From Bedellia somnulentella (taxonomy: Eukaryota; Arthropoda; Insecta; Lepidoptera; Bedelliidae), in contig OY755188.1 of the NCBI GenBank assembly GCA_963576735.1, positions 3,348,001 to 3,412,000 on the forward strand: a DNA stretch of 64,000 nucleotides. The letters run 5' to 3'. Positions within the stretch are counted from its first letter, which is position 1; each line of letters opens with the position of its first letter. The notes beneath the pieces were generated by a model that was not told where the DNA came from, did no database searches, and was given only the letters and a program-made list of their open reading frames with translations. Both the position numbers and the translations under genes were made by a program. Shown here piece by piece: positions 1 through 12,212 of the stretch.

Positions 1-340
1 TTTAAATAATACCTTTTCAATCTAAATACATTATATGAAATCTTATTTAAAGTTTTAAGACACTGAACTTAAACTAAAAATATGTTGATTCTACAATAGA
101 AACATGTATTTTTGGGTTACGATTCCATGGGAGACATGATTGCATCACATAGATATGTTTGTATTATGATACTATATATAATATACAAAAAAAAAACGTG
201 AAAATACAACCTCACTTTAGCTGTGTCGGGTGAAATAAGAACGATTAAGACGCATAGAATACCTCTTCAGACATTAAGCTGGTTATTAGCATCAGCTGCA
301 ACTTTACCCCTACTATAAGTCCGCAATTTCTCGTCATTTA
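1..340. other. AT-rich sequence, nothing recognised
   Basis: No ORF, repeat family or RNA motif that I can support. Confidence 0.5.
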
Positions 341-592
341 CATACATACATACATACATATACTCACGGCTATAAATCCCTAGTAGGGGTAGCCAGAGCT
401 GAGAAATTAGAAATTCCTCAGCCACTTTTGTAAGTTGAGTGGGGAAAGGATGGTAGAATAAAGGTTGTTGGTCATGGGTCTCCAACCGCATCGCCCAAAA
501 ATCCCTTAAAAGCCCCAAGTCCGTTAGTCGCCTCTTACGTACACCCACCGGAAGAAATGGGGTAGTGCTATTCTAAGCCGACACTTCACAGC
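341..592 (-). repeat. SINE-A copy, near full length
   Basis: Begins on the + strand with a (CATA)n tail and ACTCACGGCTATAAATCCC, and ends at the reversed head CTAAGCCGACACT. All blocks of the family are present. The short ORF reading through it is not a gene. Confidence 0.85.
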
Positions 593-840
593 GTCTTTAA
601 TTATGATTAAAAATGATATATTTCATATGCTTATTTACCTTATGTCATATTTATCTGAAAGATTATGCCAGTAAAGACAAAATGTTTTTATAAATACAAT
701 TTATTACCACAGCGAGCAATAAAAACTTTTTAAAATATCTCTATATTTTTAAAGTATTTTATTGATGTCAGTAAATAATTAAGAAGTCAGGGTGCGTATG
801 TAGTTGATTTATATTTTTTTATGGTAGCAAGTAACAGAAT

Positions 841-1086
841 GTACATACATATACTCACGGCTGTAAATCCCTAGAAGGGGTAGCCAGAGCTGAGGAATTA
901 GAAATTCCTCAGCCACTTTTGGAAATGATAGTGGGGAAAAGATGGTAAAAATAAAGGTTGTTGGTGATGGGTCTCCAACCGCATCGCCCAAAAATCCCTT
1001 AAAAGCCCCAATACCGTTAGTCGCCTCTTACGTACACCCACCGGAAGAAATGGGGTAGTGCTATTCTAAGCCGACACTACACAGCA
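841..1086 (-). repeat. SINE-A copy, near full length
   Basis: Same block order as the copy at 341-592, with a short (TATG) tail and the head ending CCGACACTACACAGCA. Confidence 0.85.
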
Positions 1087-1249
1087 GAATGTCTACTAAA
1101 AAAAAACCAATAAAACGTAACAATTTAATGAAAAACACGAAAGAAACTTCATACCGTATATCATGTGAATGATACTAAATCTATGTTAAAGATTTATGGT
1201 ATTGGTTACAATTTCGGTCTAAATTGTTTTTTTATTGCCTACCTTTTTT

Positions 1250-1485
1250 GTACATATTCTCACGGCTATGAATCACTAAATGGGAGGCAGAACTTCTGAA
1301 TCAGAAAAATCCTCAACCACTTATGGAAGTAAATTGGGGAAAAGATTTTAAAATAAATGTCTTTGGTGATAGTTCTGTAACTGAATCACCCAAAAAACAT
1401 TTATAAGCCCCGATACCCCCTTAGGACTCTTACGAGAACCATGGGAAGAAATGGGAAGTCGTATTCGAAGGTGGCACTACACAGT
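1250..1485 (-). repeat. SINE-A copy, diverged
   Basis: Recognisable from ACTCACGGCTATGAATC to GGTGGCACTACACAG, but with many substitutions, so an older copy than its neighbours. Confidence 0.7.
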
Positions 1486-1505
1486 AAAACTACATTACCT
1501 TTTTA

Positions 1506-1740
1506 GTACATACATACATATACTCACGGCTATAGATCCCTAGAAGGGGTAGCCAGAGCTAAGAAATTAAAAATTCCTCAGCCACTTTTGGAAATTTTAG
1601 TGTGGAAAAGATGCTAATATAAAGGTCTCCAACCGCATCGCCCAAAAATCCTTTAAAAGCCCCAATACCGTTAGTCGCTTCTTACGTACACCCACCGGAA
1701 GAAATGGGGTAGTACTATTCTAAGCCGACCCTACACGGCA
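1506..1740 (-). repeat. SINE-A copy, internal deletion
   Basis: Third minus-strand copy within 900 bp. It lacks part of the block between AAGATG and GGTCTCCAACC. Confidence 0.85.
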
Positions 1741-2120
1741 TTACGTTTTTAGTGTATTGCATATTTTATCGTAAAACATCTAGATAATTCATACGATACC
1801 GAAGCACATAGTAAGAGAAGGCGAGCAAACCTTCTCTTTAATTAGTGTAATCCTCTACCAATACTTAGAAATATATAAATACTTTCGTTTACTTATAAAA
1901 TAATTTCTACACTAACCTTAACATTATAAATATTTAATTTGTACCCATATATTTTAGTTCTGTAAGTATTATGTATTTTTTCTATAGGTGAAGATTTGTA
2001 AATGGCATTGTGTATTCATAATTAGTATTATATACGGGTCAACACGAATTTTGAGTCTGCGTTCTGTACCTCTGATTTTGATTACTTATGCCTAACTAAT
2101 TAAAGAAAAAATATTTTTAT
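1741..2120. other. AT-rich spacer with one small hairpin
   Basis: The only visible structure is a 9-bp stem AAGAGAAGG/CCTTCTCTT near 1813-1838. It is not followed by a clear T-run and I assign it no role. Confidence 0.4.
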
Positions 2121-2125
2121 TTATT

Positions 2126-2141
2126 AAAGTTTGCTTTTGTA
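2126..2141. repeat. Left arm of 16-bp inverted repeat flanking the pseudogene
   Basis: AAAGTTTGCTTTTGTA here is the exact reverse complement of 3073-3088. The two arms enclose the GERFHQD pseudogene. Confidence 0.6.
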
Positions 2142-2305
2142 GTTACTACAATGAAATTCAATTTTTTATAAAAGAGCTCTTTTTTTAATTTCAATTATTA
2201 CATGTAAAAGGAAAATAGTTTTCAATTCACATTTTTTTATTCACTTTTATTGTACAAGACCGCATATATAAACCCACAAATACAAAAAATAAAACAAATA
2301 GTAAT

Positions 2306-3083
2306 TTAAAAATGAACAGACTTGGTATTTCTTCTGTGTGAGTTGGAACTTTTTCGTATGAGTGTCCAAATGTAGTCACCCATCATGTTTTCATCAAATT
2401 TCATTACATCTTGGTGGAAACGTTCCCCTTGCTCTTCCGAATATGCACCTAAGTTGTCTTTAAAGTTATCCAAATGAGCATGTATCATGTGGACTTTCAA
2501 TCACATTCTGCAACCCATAACTTTAAAGTTGTGAAACATATCAGTAATAAGCTCCATGTAATTCTCTGCCCTTCTGTTGCCAAGAAAGCCATTAATCACT
2601 GCTTTAAAGCAGAGCCACGCTTGTTTTTCGTGGGTGCTGAGGAACTGCAGGAATTGTTCACTGGCCATTATTTTCTTTATTTGATGACCCAATGAAAATA
2701 CCAGCTTTAATTTCAGCCTCTGACAATTTCGGGAAAAATGATGTTAAATATTGAAAGGCCTCAGAGTCTTGACGCAGAGCCTTTACGAACTAATTCATCA
2801 GACCTTATTTAATGTGCAATGGAGGCATTAAAATATGATCGGGCTTCACAATCGGTTCATTTTTGACATTATGTTGTCCTATTTGAAACTTGCTCCGTTG
2901 TGGCCATGAGTGCTGCTGGTACTGAAGTGCATCGGCTCTACTGTCCCATAAACAAATGTACCACGGATGTTTAGTGTACCCGCCTTGCATTCCCATCAGA
3001 AATCCAACCATTTTGAAATCTCCTATCACTGGCCAGGCGTACTCTACATATTTTAAAACTTTTGTGTAAAGGTACAAAAGCAA
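2306..3083 (-). pseudogene. Broken copy of the repetitive GERFHQD protein
   Basis: Three consecutive minus-strand reading segments (3083-2805, about 2800-2696 and 2692-2306) give the C-terminal half of a protein family I know only as a widely dispersed, uncharacterised arthropod sequence. The order is a block with GDFKMVGFLMG, CLWDSRAD and PPLHIK, then a block with NGFLGN, then the hallmark EEQGERFHQD and MMGDYIWTL. It is clearly dead: two in-frame stops follow PPLHIK, a one-base frameshift lies just before HQIKKIM, and another stop splits GCRM from KVHMIHAHL. The N-terminal half is missing. It matches the copy at 22.8-23.4 kb block for block but is well diverged from it. Function is unknown; the dispersal suggests a transposon protein. 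Confidence 0.75.
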
Positions 3084-3088
3084 ACTTT
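3073..3088. repeat. Right arm of 16-bp inverted repeat
   Basis: Exact reverse complement of 2126-2141. It lies where the protein homology of the pseudogene stops. Confidence 0.6.
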
Positions 3089-3377
3089 ATTTATTATAAA
3101 TAGAGTTTCTGCTCCTTTTTTGATGTATACAATCAGAAAATATTCACTAAATAACAGACTCAAAGAAAAATATTTTTTTTGTTGACTTGTATTTGTATCA
3201 GTCTGTTAATCTTCCAAAGAAAATAAAATAAATAAATAAATATCTATCACGAGTAAGGGGAGCTTTGTTGGTAATAGGCTTATGTTTGGTCTATGTTTGA
3301 ACATTAGATTCTTCCTTTCATTTGTTTGAATGACACTTCGGATTAAATGAATTTTGCATTAGACTTGATCCTAACGG

Positions 3378-3537
3378 TATGGGACTTTTTTAAGTGGTGG
3401 GGCGATGCGGTTGGGGACCCATCACCAATGATACTTTATTTCTACCACATTTTCCCCTATCAACTTCCAAATGGGCCTGAGGAGTGTCTGTAGACAACCC
3501 CTTTTTGGTATTTATGGCCATGAGTATATGTACGTAT
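3378..3537 (+). repeat. SINE-A copy lacking its head
   Basis: Starts at GGGACTTTTTTAAGTGG and keeps GGCGATGCGGTTGG, ACCCATCACC and the tail GAGTATATGTACGT. Confidence 0.75.
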
Positions 3538-3723
3538 TTGATCCTATAAAATATCTTAAAAAACACCTGCGAACCATGAATTTACTGAAGTTCAGTCCAC
3601 TCAGCCTCTCTATAATACTACTGCTATTACATGTTAAAGTATAGTCCACCATACTGGCTTATTCAGGGTTGGCAGGTTACTAAGATTAGGTAGATAACTA
3701 ATTTCTTGGAATTCAAATCATAA

Positions 3724-4091
3724 TAACATAAAAACATAAACTTTCACGCCGAATATCCCCGAAGGGGTTGGCAGAGGTACTAATACTTCTGAACATCACG
3801 TGACTTTGTCACCTGGTGTTCAGAGTACCCACGTTTTGCATGGACAGTGTACTCACGTGATAGGGAGCAGGCCTATCGCCGTTTTGTACGAATACACTGT
3901 CACATGACTAAGTACAACTCAGCCATGTGGGTTTCCTCACGATGTTTTCCCTCACCGTTAACAACCATGATAAATTAACCACACATATGTCTTTAGAAAA
4001 GACAAAATTGGTGTAGGCCCGACCCAGGATTTGAACACTAGTCGTTTGCACGATAACCGAGTGTTCTACCCACTGGGCTATCACGGTTGCT
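3724..4091 (-). repeat. SINE-B copy, full length with tRNA head
   Basis: On the minus strand the element opens with a tRNA-like head: an A-box region around 4058-4087 and a B-box-like GTTCAAATCC at about 4015-4040. The body contains GTTAACGGTGAGGGAAAAC and the 3' end is CCCCTTCGGGG, ATTCGGCGTGA and a short TATG-type tail. This is the layout of a tRNA-derived SINE. The head is too diverged to be a working tRNA gene. Confidence 0.85.
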
Positions 4092-4476
4092 CATAATATA
4101 CAAATACAAGTTTTACTTTTCTTAAATAGTTGTGTACATTAAATATATTTTTGATTTGTAGAAGCTTATTATAAAACTGTGCCAATAGCATTTCGAATAT
4201 TTCGCAAGCAAGCAATTTATAAAAATTTACTCTTGGTGGTTCTATTTTAATCATATTTTAATCGAAAAGGAAATACGTAGATATTCTTCAATACTTGCAT
4301 ATAATATACATACATAAAGACCATGCATAACAAAAAGTGTGCAAACCCTTATACTATAAGTGTGCAAAATTATAAACCACCTCGTCTCCGTATCTTTCGT
4401 GATAATGATTTCAAAATGTTTATTTCCCGTATTAAAAACATAATAAAAGATTAGCCAAAACAAAATTATAAATCCA

Positions 4477-4566
4477 CTCAACTTCCAAAAGTGGCTGAGA
4501 AATTTCTAATTTCTCAGCTCTGGCTACCCCTTTTAGGGATTTATAGCCGTGAGTATATGTATGTAA
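4477..4566 (+). repeat. SINE-A 3' end
   Basis: Holds only the last 90 bp, from ACTCAACTTCCAAAAGTGGC to the TATG tail. A 5'-truncated insertion is likely. Confidence 0.8.
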
Positions 4567-4619
4567 GTAAAATTATAAATATAGCCATAAATATGGATAC
4601 TGAAAATAGTAACCAGCTC

Positions 4620-5325
4620 ATGAAATAGTAACCAGAAAACCACGACCACCAAACCACATCAAACAGGTTATTACGATGAATCATCACAGCTCCATATATC
4701 ATCATATCCTACATATGATCCGAGTGATCCAACAAGGGGCTTGATCCTATGCTGAATATGAATAGGGTGATTTGACCGGAGTCTAAGCAAAGCAGCAATT
4801 ACCTACCTTCCAAAGCACAGAATCATCTTATTAAAAATATAATTTTAGATTTTTCTCACACAGGAATGGCTCCCGATCTTCCTCTACCCTATCGGATTTT
4901 AGCATCTGAAGACCACAAATTTATTCTGGACAATATCATATATTATGAGCTAAAAAAATCTTGGCTGCTAGCATGATATCCAAAATTCAGATTATTAATA
5001 GTTTCTCATTGTTGAAAATGTTGCAATAAATCATCATACGCTTTAAAAAATTAAAAAAAACAGTAAATCTTAATGAGTTCATTATAGAAAACTAACTGTA
5101 CATACTACGAAAAACCACACATATGAAGAAGAGTGAAAAACTGTTACAAATCCTATATGACTTCCAAACCAAAACTAACTTATAACAAAATTTACTCTCA
5201 TAAAAAAAGAGTGAAAATCTGTAAAAAAAACCGACCCGACTCCGAAAATCGATTCATAAAATAGTAACCGCAAAATTATGACCACAAATCGACATCAAAC
5301 AACTTATTGCGACGACTCATAATTC
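4620..5325. repeat. Pair of diverged direct repeats, about 75 bp each
   Basis: A block at about 4620-4690 (AAATAGTAACC, CCAC, ACATCAAAC, TTATTACGA) recurs in the same orientation at about 5253-5325 with substitutions. The sequence between is AT-rich with no ORF. It could be the remains of a terminally repeated element or a local duplication. Confidence 0.4.
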
Positions 5326-5589
5326 AATACGAACGGAACGATGGCTGTTAAAATAAAATTACGCATGAACGATTCCGGCGAGTTGTATTCTCTCGAATAA
5401 TCGATAACCGACGTCTGGCGCCCCCCACTGCCAGGTAACACCTCCTCGTTTCCCCTGGCTTGGGGTGCGGTTCCTGTGGCACGGAAGTCGCGATTTTTTT
5501 ATTGGTCAACTTACCGCTAAATATTCTAACATATTGAGCTGTTTTTGGTAGACGAAAAAGGCAATCAGTAGGAAGTAAATATATAAGTA

Positions 5590-5826
5590 TACATAAATAC
5601 ATACATATATACGGTCATAAATCCCATAAAGGGGTAGCCAGAGCTTCAGACCTAGAATAGCCTAAATTAACAGATACGACAAGATGGTAGAAATAAAGTA
5701 TCTTTGTAAATGGTCTCCAACCGCATCGCCCAAAAACCACTCAAACAAGCCCCACGCCCTTAGTCGCCTCTCACGACACCCGTGGGTAGAAATGGGTAGT
5801 GACATTCTAAGCCAGAACTACACGGC
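5590..5826 (-). repeat. SINE-A copy
   Basis: Runs from a (TATG) tail to the head CCAGAACTACACGGC. It belongs to the variant carrying AGAGCTTCAGA and AAATAAAGTATC. Confidence 0.8.
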
Positions 5827-5949
5827 GGAGATAAATAAAAATTCTAAAGTAGCTAAACCGGCAGACGTTTCTGTTTCTACAGAATTCCTGGTCTATAAAA
5901 TAAAAATAGAATGTTTGGGGTGGACAACCTTCTTCTTTCAGAAGTATAA

Positions 5950-6092
5950 AAAATAGTTATAAACCTATTCTCAGACCTACCAAATGTAAATGTGAAATTT
6001 CATTTAAATTGGTTTAGCCGTTTCGGACGAGTTTTGAGACAAACACTACACTGTTCTGACACTATCTATGTCACGTGAATTTTATATATACT
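5950..6092 (-). repeat. Helitron-like terminal fragment
   Basis: Contains a conserved insect repeat terminus: CTACCAAATGTAAATGTG, GGTTTAGCCGTTTCGGACGA and ACAAACAC, ending GAATTTTATATATA. A related piece lies at 43.74-43.86 kb. From memory of lepidopteran repeats I read it as a Helitron 5' end on the minus strand. Confidence 0.45.
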
Positions 6093-6362
6093 GAAAATAT
6101 TTCATATTAGAAAAAAACTTCTGTTTATTTTTCGTTCAAAAAATGTCATTTAAAAAACCTAATTAAATACATAAAATCGCGATTCCAATGTAGACACTAC
6201 CTTTAAAATCCCAGATGGCAGAGCACACCGTCTCCGTCTTAGCAACGCGCATCACTAGACTTGTTGCAGCTACGTGTTGCACTTCTATTGACCTGTCTTA
6301 TTAATTATAACTATAAATATACCTAATTAATTATTATCTAAACACTTAAATGACATAAATAA

Positions 6363-6625
6363 ACATAACATAACATAAACATAAACGTTCACGCCGAATA
6401 TCCCCGAAGGGGTTGGCAGAGGTACTAATACTTCTGAACATCACGTGACTTTGTCACCTGGTGTTCAGAGTACCCACGTTTTGCATGGACAGTGTACTCA
6501 CGTGATAGGGGATAGGCCTATCGCCGTTTTGTTCGAATACACTGTCACATGACTAAGTACAACTCAGCCATGTGGGTTTCCTCACGATGTTTTCCCTCAC
6601 CGTTAACAACCATGATAAATTAACA
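6363..6625 (-). repeat. SINE-B copy lacking the tRNA head
   Basis: Very similar to 3724-3990, including the tail and the CCCCGAAGGGG hairpin, but stops at the GTTAACAACCATG block. Confidence 0.8.
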
Positions 6626-6756
6626 CTTATATAAATTAAAACACTTAAATGATTTACTATTTTCCAAATTTTAAAAAATATAATTATTTTTTCTTGACTG
6701 AAATTGGAAAATTGAACTGTATAACTCTTTTAAGTAGCTTTATGTTTGCTTATTTA

Positions 6757-6900
6757 CTTACTTATACTCACGCACATTATTCCCATTCGGGTAGGCAGAG
6801 ACAAATTTGCTCACATTTAGTGTTCTTCTCATACATGCTCTTTTATTCTTCTCACTTCACGGACGTTTCCCTTTGCAAGAACGTTTTCAATTTGTATATA
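6757..6900 (-). repeat. RTE LINE 3' end fragment, diverged
   Basis: Reverse complement of the RTE 3' terminus at 14.4-14.58 kb: ACTCACGC at the tail side, GGGTAGGCAGAGAC, and CATGCTCTTTTATTCTTC. Confidence 0.65.
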
Positions 6901-9330
6901 ATATATATTTATGTTTGAATATTAATCTTCAAAGGAAAACGAGGTCGTATTTTTCTATTCTGGGATGTTACCTTTTAATAGTTGCCAAAGGTTTATTACA
7001 ATCCTAAATTTTAAAAAGATTAGAGGGGAGCGATAATAAAATAAAATAGGATAACTGGAACAATACACTTACACCCAATATTTTTCGTTGTTTTAGTTAG
7101 TTGTCTTTCGTAGCTAACTCCAAAATCTTCCATCGAAGGAAAAAATACCTAAACATGGATAAACAAAGAAAATAATGTAAATCGAGTGGAATGTGGGGTC
7201 CACTGATTCTTTCACTTATCTACGATAGTTCGACCGAAAAATTGTTTACTCTGTACGCAAAACTTTTTCTTTCGGTTTTGCTTTTGATTTATTAGTTTAG
7301 GGAAAATATCATGAATACAGGAGCCAGAATGGCTCGTACATAAATTTTAAAACACAATAACTTTTAGGGGAGAAGAAATGTCCGTGAATATGGTTATTTT
7401 AAACTGTAGTTTTCCATTAGATTTTCCACAAAATCAAATAGGAGTAATTTATGCTCGTAGTTAAAAGTGACTTAGGTTAAACATCAAAAACTATATGTAA
7501 TTATGAAATTGGGTAAAAACTTACCGAACCAATGAAAAGCCCGCTTGGTTTTTAGCTACTTTACAAAATAAAGCTACTAAAAAACGAAAATATTAGTACA
7601 TTTTGAACCCAAAAAGAGCCCACGGATAAAACAAAGCAATACAATTTATACAAATGGCACAAGAAAACCCGTTACGTTTCATTTTTCACTTAACATTTTC
7701 GCGACAGATGTGCCTGATAGTACATAGATTAAACGAATTCGTGAAATGAAACGTGTTTATCCTTTTTTATGGCACCTACGTTTTATTGTTGGCACCTGGT
7801 TTTACAGGTGTTTCCTAGAAAATTTCGCTCCAATATTTGAATTTCGAATACGGTGGCTGACACTCTATAAATTGTGTTAAAAGTAAATGAAAGTTTTTGT
7901 GTTTTCATTACATGCATGGTTATTTAAGTTAACATGTTATCAACGTTTTTTTTAAGCAAGAACTTATTTTAGAGCTGGTTTGAGCGGGGAAGCTGGATAA
8001 AGTGTTTATATATTTTTTTACTATAATGATTGCATTGTTTTAGTGGTATTTATGCAATTCGGTATGTAAAGTTTTTTTTGGTATTTGTTAAATATTTTTA
8101 TTTGATAGTAAACACGAAAATAAAACACTAATTTAAATATTTTTTATTTGAAATGAGTAATTGTAAAGTTATTATTTTTTAAAGATTGTTCAACTTTTAT
8201 TGTTAATGACGTCATCGATTGATAAAATCACGTAACGACATGCAAATGAAGCGAAATGTTTAGTAAAAATATTGCTAATTGCAAAATACTACACGAATCT
8301 GTGAGCTCAAATGGTATTATTACGATATTATATTAAATCAACCTATGATATCCAGTATTTATTAGTAAACTGCAAAAATGAATGACTTCGAAATGATATT
8401 GAAGGTCAAACAATGTTACAGTTTTTTGATAAAATAAAGGTCCTCATAGCTTTATTTGATTTAATTCCAAGAAAATATTGTTTAAAACCATAATATCTCG
8501 AAATGGTTTTGGAATCAGCATCACTTTAGTGAAACTTTGCATATCGAATTACTCTTAGACGAGATTATCAGCCAATTTTGCACTAGCCCATTGCACGGAG
8601 AAACAATCACGTTAATTTACGATTTTGGATTTCTCTAATTTAAACTAAGCCTCCTCTGTTTACCACAACTTTACTTATGATGAAGATTCTGTATCGATTG
8701 CAAAATACAAAACAATCTATTTTAAATTATTTATTTATCTAAAACGTCACTCCACTGTACGGACGATAATTATAACTGGGAATAAAAGGGGAGGAATTTT
8801 TAATTTGTGTTTAATGTCAAAAATATACAGTATTTCTATGTAGGGAAAACTATTAACGAAAGCTACTAGAAAAGGCAGAACTTGCTTTGATTTTATAAAT
8901 TAACAACAGCTTATTTTATTACTAAAAACGACTATTTAAAAATTCAAGACGCTGATATAAAAAACATTAATTAACACAATATACGGAACATGAAATAATT
9001 TTCTCTATTAAAAACCAAACATCGTAATAGCCATCACGGAAATATTCCGTTAACATCAACACAAAGGGTTCGATAATGTGTCTGCCCACCCCCCGAGGAA
9101 ACGCGGAAATTAATATCGTGTCGGATACATCTGGCAGGGGTCAGCCATCGTGATTGACATGTTTCTGGTAACTAGACATGGAATATAAAACATAGGCATA
9201 ATATAAAGTAATATCGCAGTGTAATAAGCATCGCTTTTCCACGGAAATGCTTTGAGCGTATGAAGGACATTACCGATTACATTATGCAACGTGATGATAC
9301 AGACTGTTTTTAGTTTATTAGCTGTGATGT
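6901..9330. other. AT-rich sequence, nothing recognised
   Basis: About 2.4 kb without a usable ORF, recognisable repeat or RNA gene. Confidence 0.5.
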
Positions 9331-9332
9331 GT

Positions 9333-9507
9333 GCTGTGTAGTGTCGGCTTAGTATAGCACTACCGCATTTCATTGGGCGATGTGGTTGGAGACCCATCAC
9401 CAACCACCTTTATTTTACCATCTTTCCAAAAGAGGATGAGAAATTTCTAATTCTTTAGATCTGGCTACCCCTTCTAGAGATTTATAGCCGTGAGTAAATT
9501 TATGTAG
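9333..9507 (+). repeat. SINE-A copy with internal deletion
   Basis: The head GTGTAGTGTCGGCTTAG joins directly to GGGCGATGTGGTTGG, so the middle block with GTAAGAGGCGAC is missing. Confidence 0.8.
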
Positions 9508-9519
9508 CTGTGATGTGAA

Positions 9520-9735
9520 GCTTAGAATACCCCTACCCATTTCTTCCAACGGGTATCATAAGAGGCGAGTAAGGATTTTTGGGGCTTTTCGAGTGATTAT
9601 TGGGCTGTCCCCGAGTGCCAGCAAACATCTTTTATTATAGTATATTTTCCTCAATGTAGTTTACAGTTGCTAAGGAATTTCTTATTTAAATCTCTGGCAA
9701 TCTCTATTTTTGGGATTCATAGACGCGAGTATACT
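9520..9735 (+). repeat. SINE-A copy, strongly diverged
   Basis: Head and tail blocks are still readable (AAGCTTAGAATACCCC, AAGAGGCGAGTAAGG, GACGCGAGTATAC). It lies head-to-tail between two other plus-strand copies. Confidence 0.55.
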
Positions 9736-9753
9736 AAGGAGCGATATGTGAAT

Positions 9754-10006
9754 TGCTGTGTAGTGTCGGCTTAGAATAACACTACCCCATTTCTTCCGGT
9801 GGGTGTACGTAAGAGGCGACTAACGGTATTGGGGCTTTTAAGGGATTTGGGGCAATGCGGTTGGAAACCCATCACCAACAACCTTTATTTTGCTATCTTT
9901 TCCCCACTCAACTTTCCAAAAGTGGCTGAGGAACTTCTAGTTCCTTAGCTCTGGCTACCCCTTCTAGGGATTTATAGCCGTGAGTATATGTATGTATGTA
10001 TGTATG
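9754..10006 (+). repeat. SINE-A copy, full length reference
   Basis: One of the most complete copies: GCTGTGTAGTGTCGGCTTAG at the 5' end, TACGTAAGAGGCGACTAACG, CAATGCGGTTGG, CTCTGGCTACCCCTTCTAGG, then GCCGTGAGTATATG and a (TATG)n tail. It shows no clear A and B boxes at tRNA spacing. The last 45 bp resemble the RTE LINE terminus at 14540-14590. Confidence 0.9.
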
Positions 10007-10640
10007 TGAATGTATATTATATAGAAAACATAGTAATCAAGGCCGAAGACTGAATGAGAAGTAAAGAACTGCATGTTTGTGACGATTAAAGGCCCCGTGA
10101 AATGAAAAATCGATATTTCAGCTAATTGAGTATCTAACTTCTCTGATAGAAATTAATGGCAGCAGTATGAGTATGTAATACACTTTTTTCAATATCCCGA
10201 TATTATTAGAATGTTTTTCGTTCATGAAAACATGAGGGATTATTTCTAATAAATAAAGGATAAATTAAAGTATTTATCTTTATTTATCGCGGTTTAACAC
10301 CAAACGATATCCTGATTCGTCATTCGTATAAATATTAAAAAACACAAAACTTAACTGTAATATTCTCTATTCGCTATTTTATTTAAACCGAGCGTTTTAT
10401 TTTATTCATTCAGAGTTGTTATATTACTGAAGATTTCTTTTCGTCCTTTTTTGAACTCTTAAAGGATTTGTTTGCCAAGTTACTTCCTTAACGTTTTATT
10501 GTTTATTCGCTTTGAGCTCCTGAGTTATAAGGCTGGATAAGACAGATGAGGCTGCATAGCTTTTATACCAAATTGTTTACATTTTGCATTTTACTAAATC
10601 ATCCATTACTCAAAGTGTAAACGCTCATGACGATAAAAAT
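10007..10640. other. AT-rich spacer, nothing recognised
   Basis: No supported feature. Confidence 0.5.
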
Positions 10641-10912
10641 ACATACATACATATACTCACTGCTATAAATCCCTTAACGGGGTAGCCAGACCTTGGGAAT
10701 GAGAAATTCCTCAGCCACTTTCGGAAGTTGATTGGGGAAAAGATGGTAATAATAAATGTTATTGGTGACGGGTCTCCAACCACATCGCCCAAAAATCACT
10801 TAAAAATACCCTTATACCCTTAGTCGCCTCTTACGATCACCCACGGGTAGAAATGGGGTAGTGTTATTCTAAGCCGACACTACACGGCAATCTAAGCCGA
10901 CACTACACGGCA
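10641..10912 (-). repeat. SINE-A copy with duplicated head
   Basis: Complete copy whose terminal head motif TCTAAGCCGACACTACACGG occurs twice in tandem (about 10867-10889 and 10890-10912). Confidence 0.85.
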
Positions 10913-10956
10913 AGAAAATATAGTCTATAAAATACAGTATATACTAGTAAGTATTT

Positions 10957-11146
10957 AGTCATGAGACAATGTATTCGTACAAAACGGCAATAGGCCTGCG
11001 GCATATCACGTGAGCACAGTGTCCAAGCGAGACGTGGGTACTCTTAACACCAGGTGACATTGATACGTGATGTTTCTAAGTATCAGTTCCTCTGCCATCG
11101 TCTTCACGATAAGCGGTATTCTACCCACTGAGCTATCGCGGTTGCT
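10957..11146. repeat. SINE-B inverted composite
   Basis: 10957 to about 11100 reads as the SINE-B body on the plus strand, but 11101-11146 is the tRNA-like head in reverse complement (CTACCCACTGAGCTATCGCGG). The two parts meet in opposite orientation. Confidence 0.7.
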
Positions 11147-11444
11147 TCTCTTCTGTCTTCAAACATATTTAAAAAATAACAGTACCCTAGCCATTTAAGA
11201 ACAGGAATTCGTTTTCAACATAACCCTATTTCAAATTCTTGGCATAATTTAACCTGGCGTAGCTGAAGCACCTATAATTCAACGGAAGCAAAATGTAATT
11301 AATCAAAAAGTTGTAAGTAAAATTCCAACATTAGACGTGAGCTATGTCAGAATGACATCAACGAAATTGAAGACGAAAGTTAACAACCTTTCATGAATAT
11401 ATTTAAGCAATTTCCAAGATTTAGAACATTTTTCAGTCTATATT

Positions 11445-11691
11445 GTAGTGTAGTGCCGGCTTAGAATGTCATTACCCCGTTCTACCCACGGGTGTCGTAA
11501 GAGGCGACTAAGGGTATTGGGGCTTTTTAATGGATTTTTAGGTGATGCAGTTGTAGACTCATGACCAATCACCGTTATTTTACCATCTTTTTCCAAATTA
11601 ACTTCGTGAAGTTGCTGAGGAATTTCTAATTCCTGAGCTCTGGCTACCTCTTCTAGGGATTTTTAGACGTGAGTATATGTATGTATGTAAA
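11445..11691 (+). repeat. SINE-A copy, near full length
   Basis: The variant head GTAGTGCCGGCTTAGAATGTC and CTACCCACGGGTGTCG mark a second subfamily. It ends in GTGAGTATATG and TATG repeats. Confidence 0.85.
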
Positions 11692-12212
11692 ACTGGCAAA
11701 TTATTTATTTTAAAACTTATAAGCCCAATCTAAAATACTTTCGCCTATCTCTACACCCCATAACAAACAAATTTCATAACATCCGTAGAACAATTTTCAT
11801 GAGAACAAGACATATAATATGATCCTACACAAAACTAGTGCAAGCAAAAATTCAATTTGGAGACCTAAGAGCTAAGCCTGTCTTTGTAACCAAAATCCGC
11901 TCAACAAATTGGAAAAGAGGTTCGTGATCAAAAGAACTCTTTTTGCGCCATTTTGATTATAAAAGAGCTTTGGAAGATGGCTTTTAAGTCTGGCCACTAG
12001 ACTATATAAGTTTTATAAAACAAAATTTTGAAATTAGTTTTAGTTTAGATGGAATAATCATTTATTGGACCGCTAGTGCTTTGGTCAAATAATTGTTTTT
12101 TTGTAGGGTTTTGCTAAACTTGTTTCAACTTAAATATAAATAAATAATACATTTTATTTATTAATTTATTATTTATACGAATATTTATCGAATTCAAAAA
12201 AAATATTTGATA
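11692..12212. other. AT-rich spacer, nothing recognised
   Basis: No supported feature. Confidence 0.45.

Noticed and set aside
341..365. (CATA)n arrays as possible CRISPR or satellite
   Set aside because: They are the simple-repeat tails of SINE-A and RTE copies; there are no spacers.
5360..5470. GC-rich block inside AT-rich DNA, minus-strand reading RRLSIIRENTTRRNRS
   Set aside because: Looks like a fragment of some element but no family could be recognised.
9754..10006. Pol III promoter in SINE-A (GGCTTAG as A box, GGTTGGAGACC as B box)
   Set aside because: The B-like motif is one mismatch from consensus, but the A-like motif is poor and the spacing is about 100 bp, far from tRNA spacing. 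Not supported without family-wide conservation.
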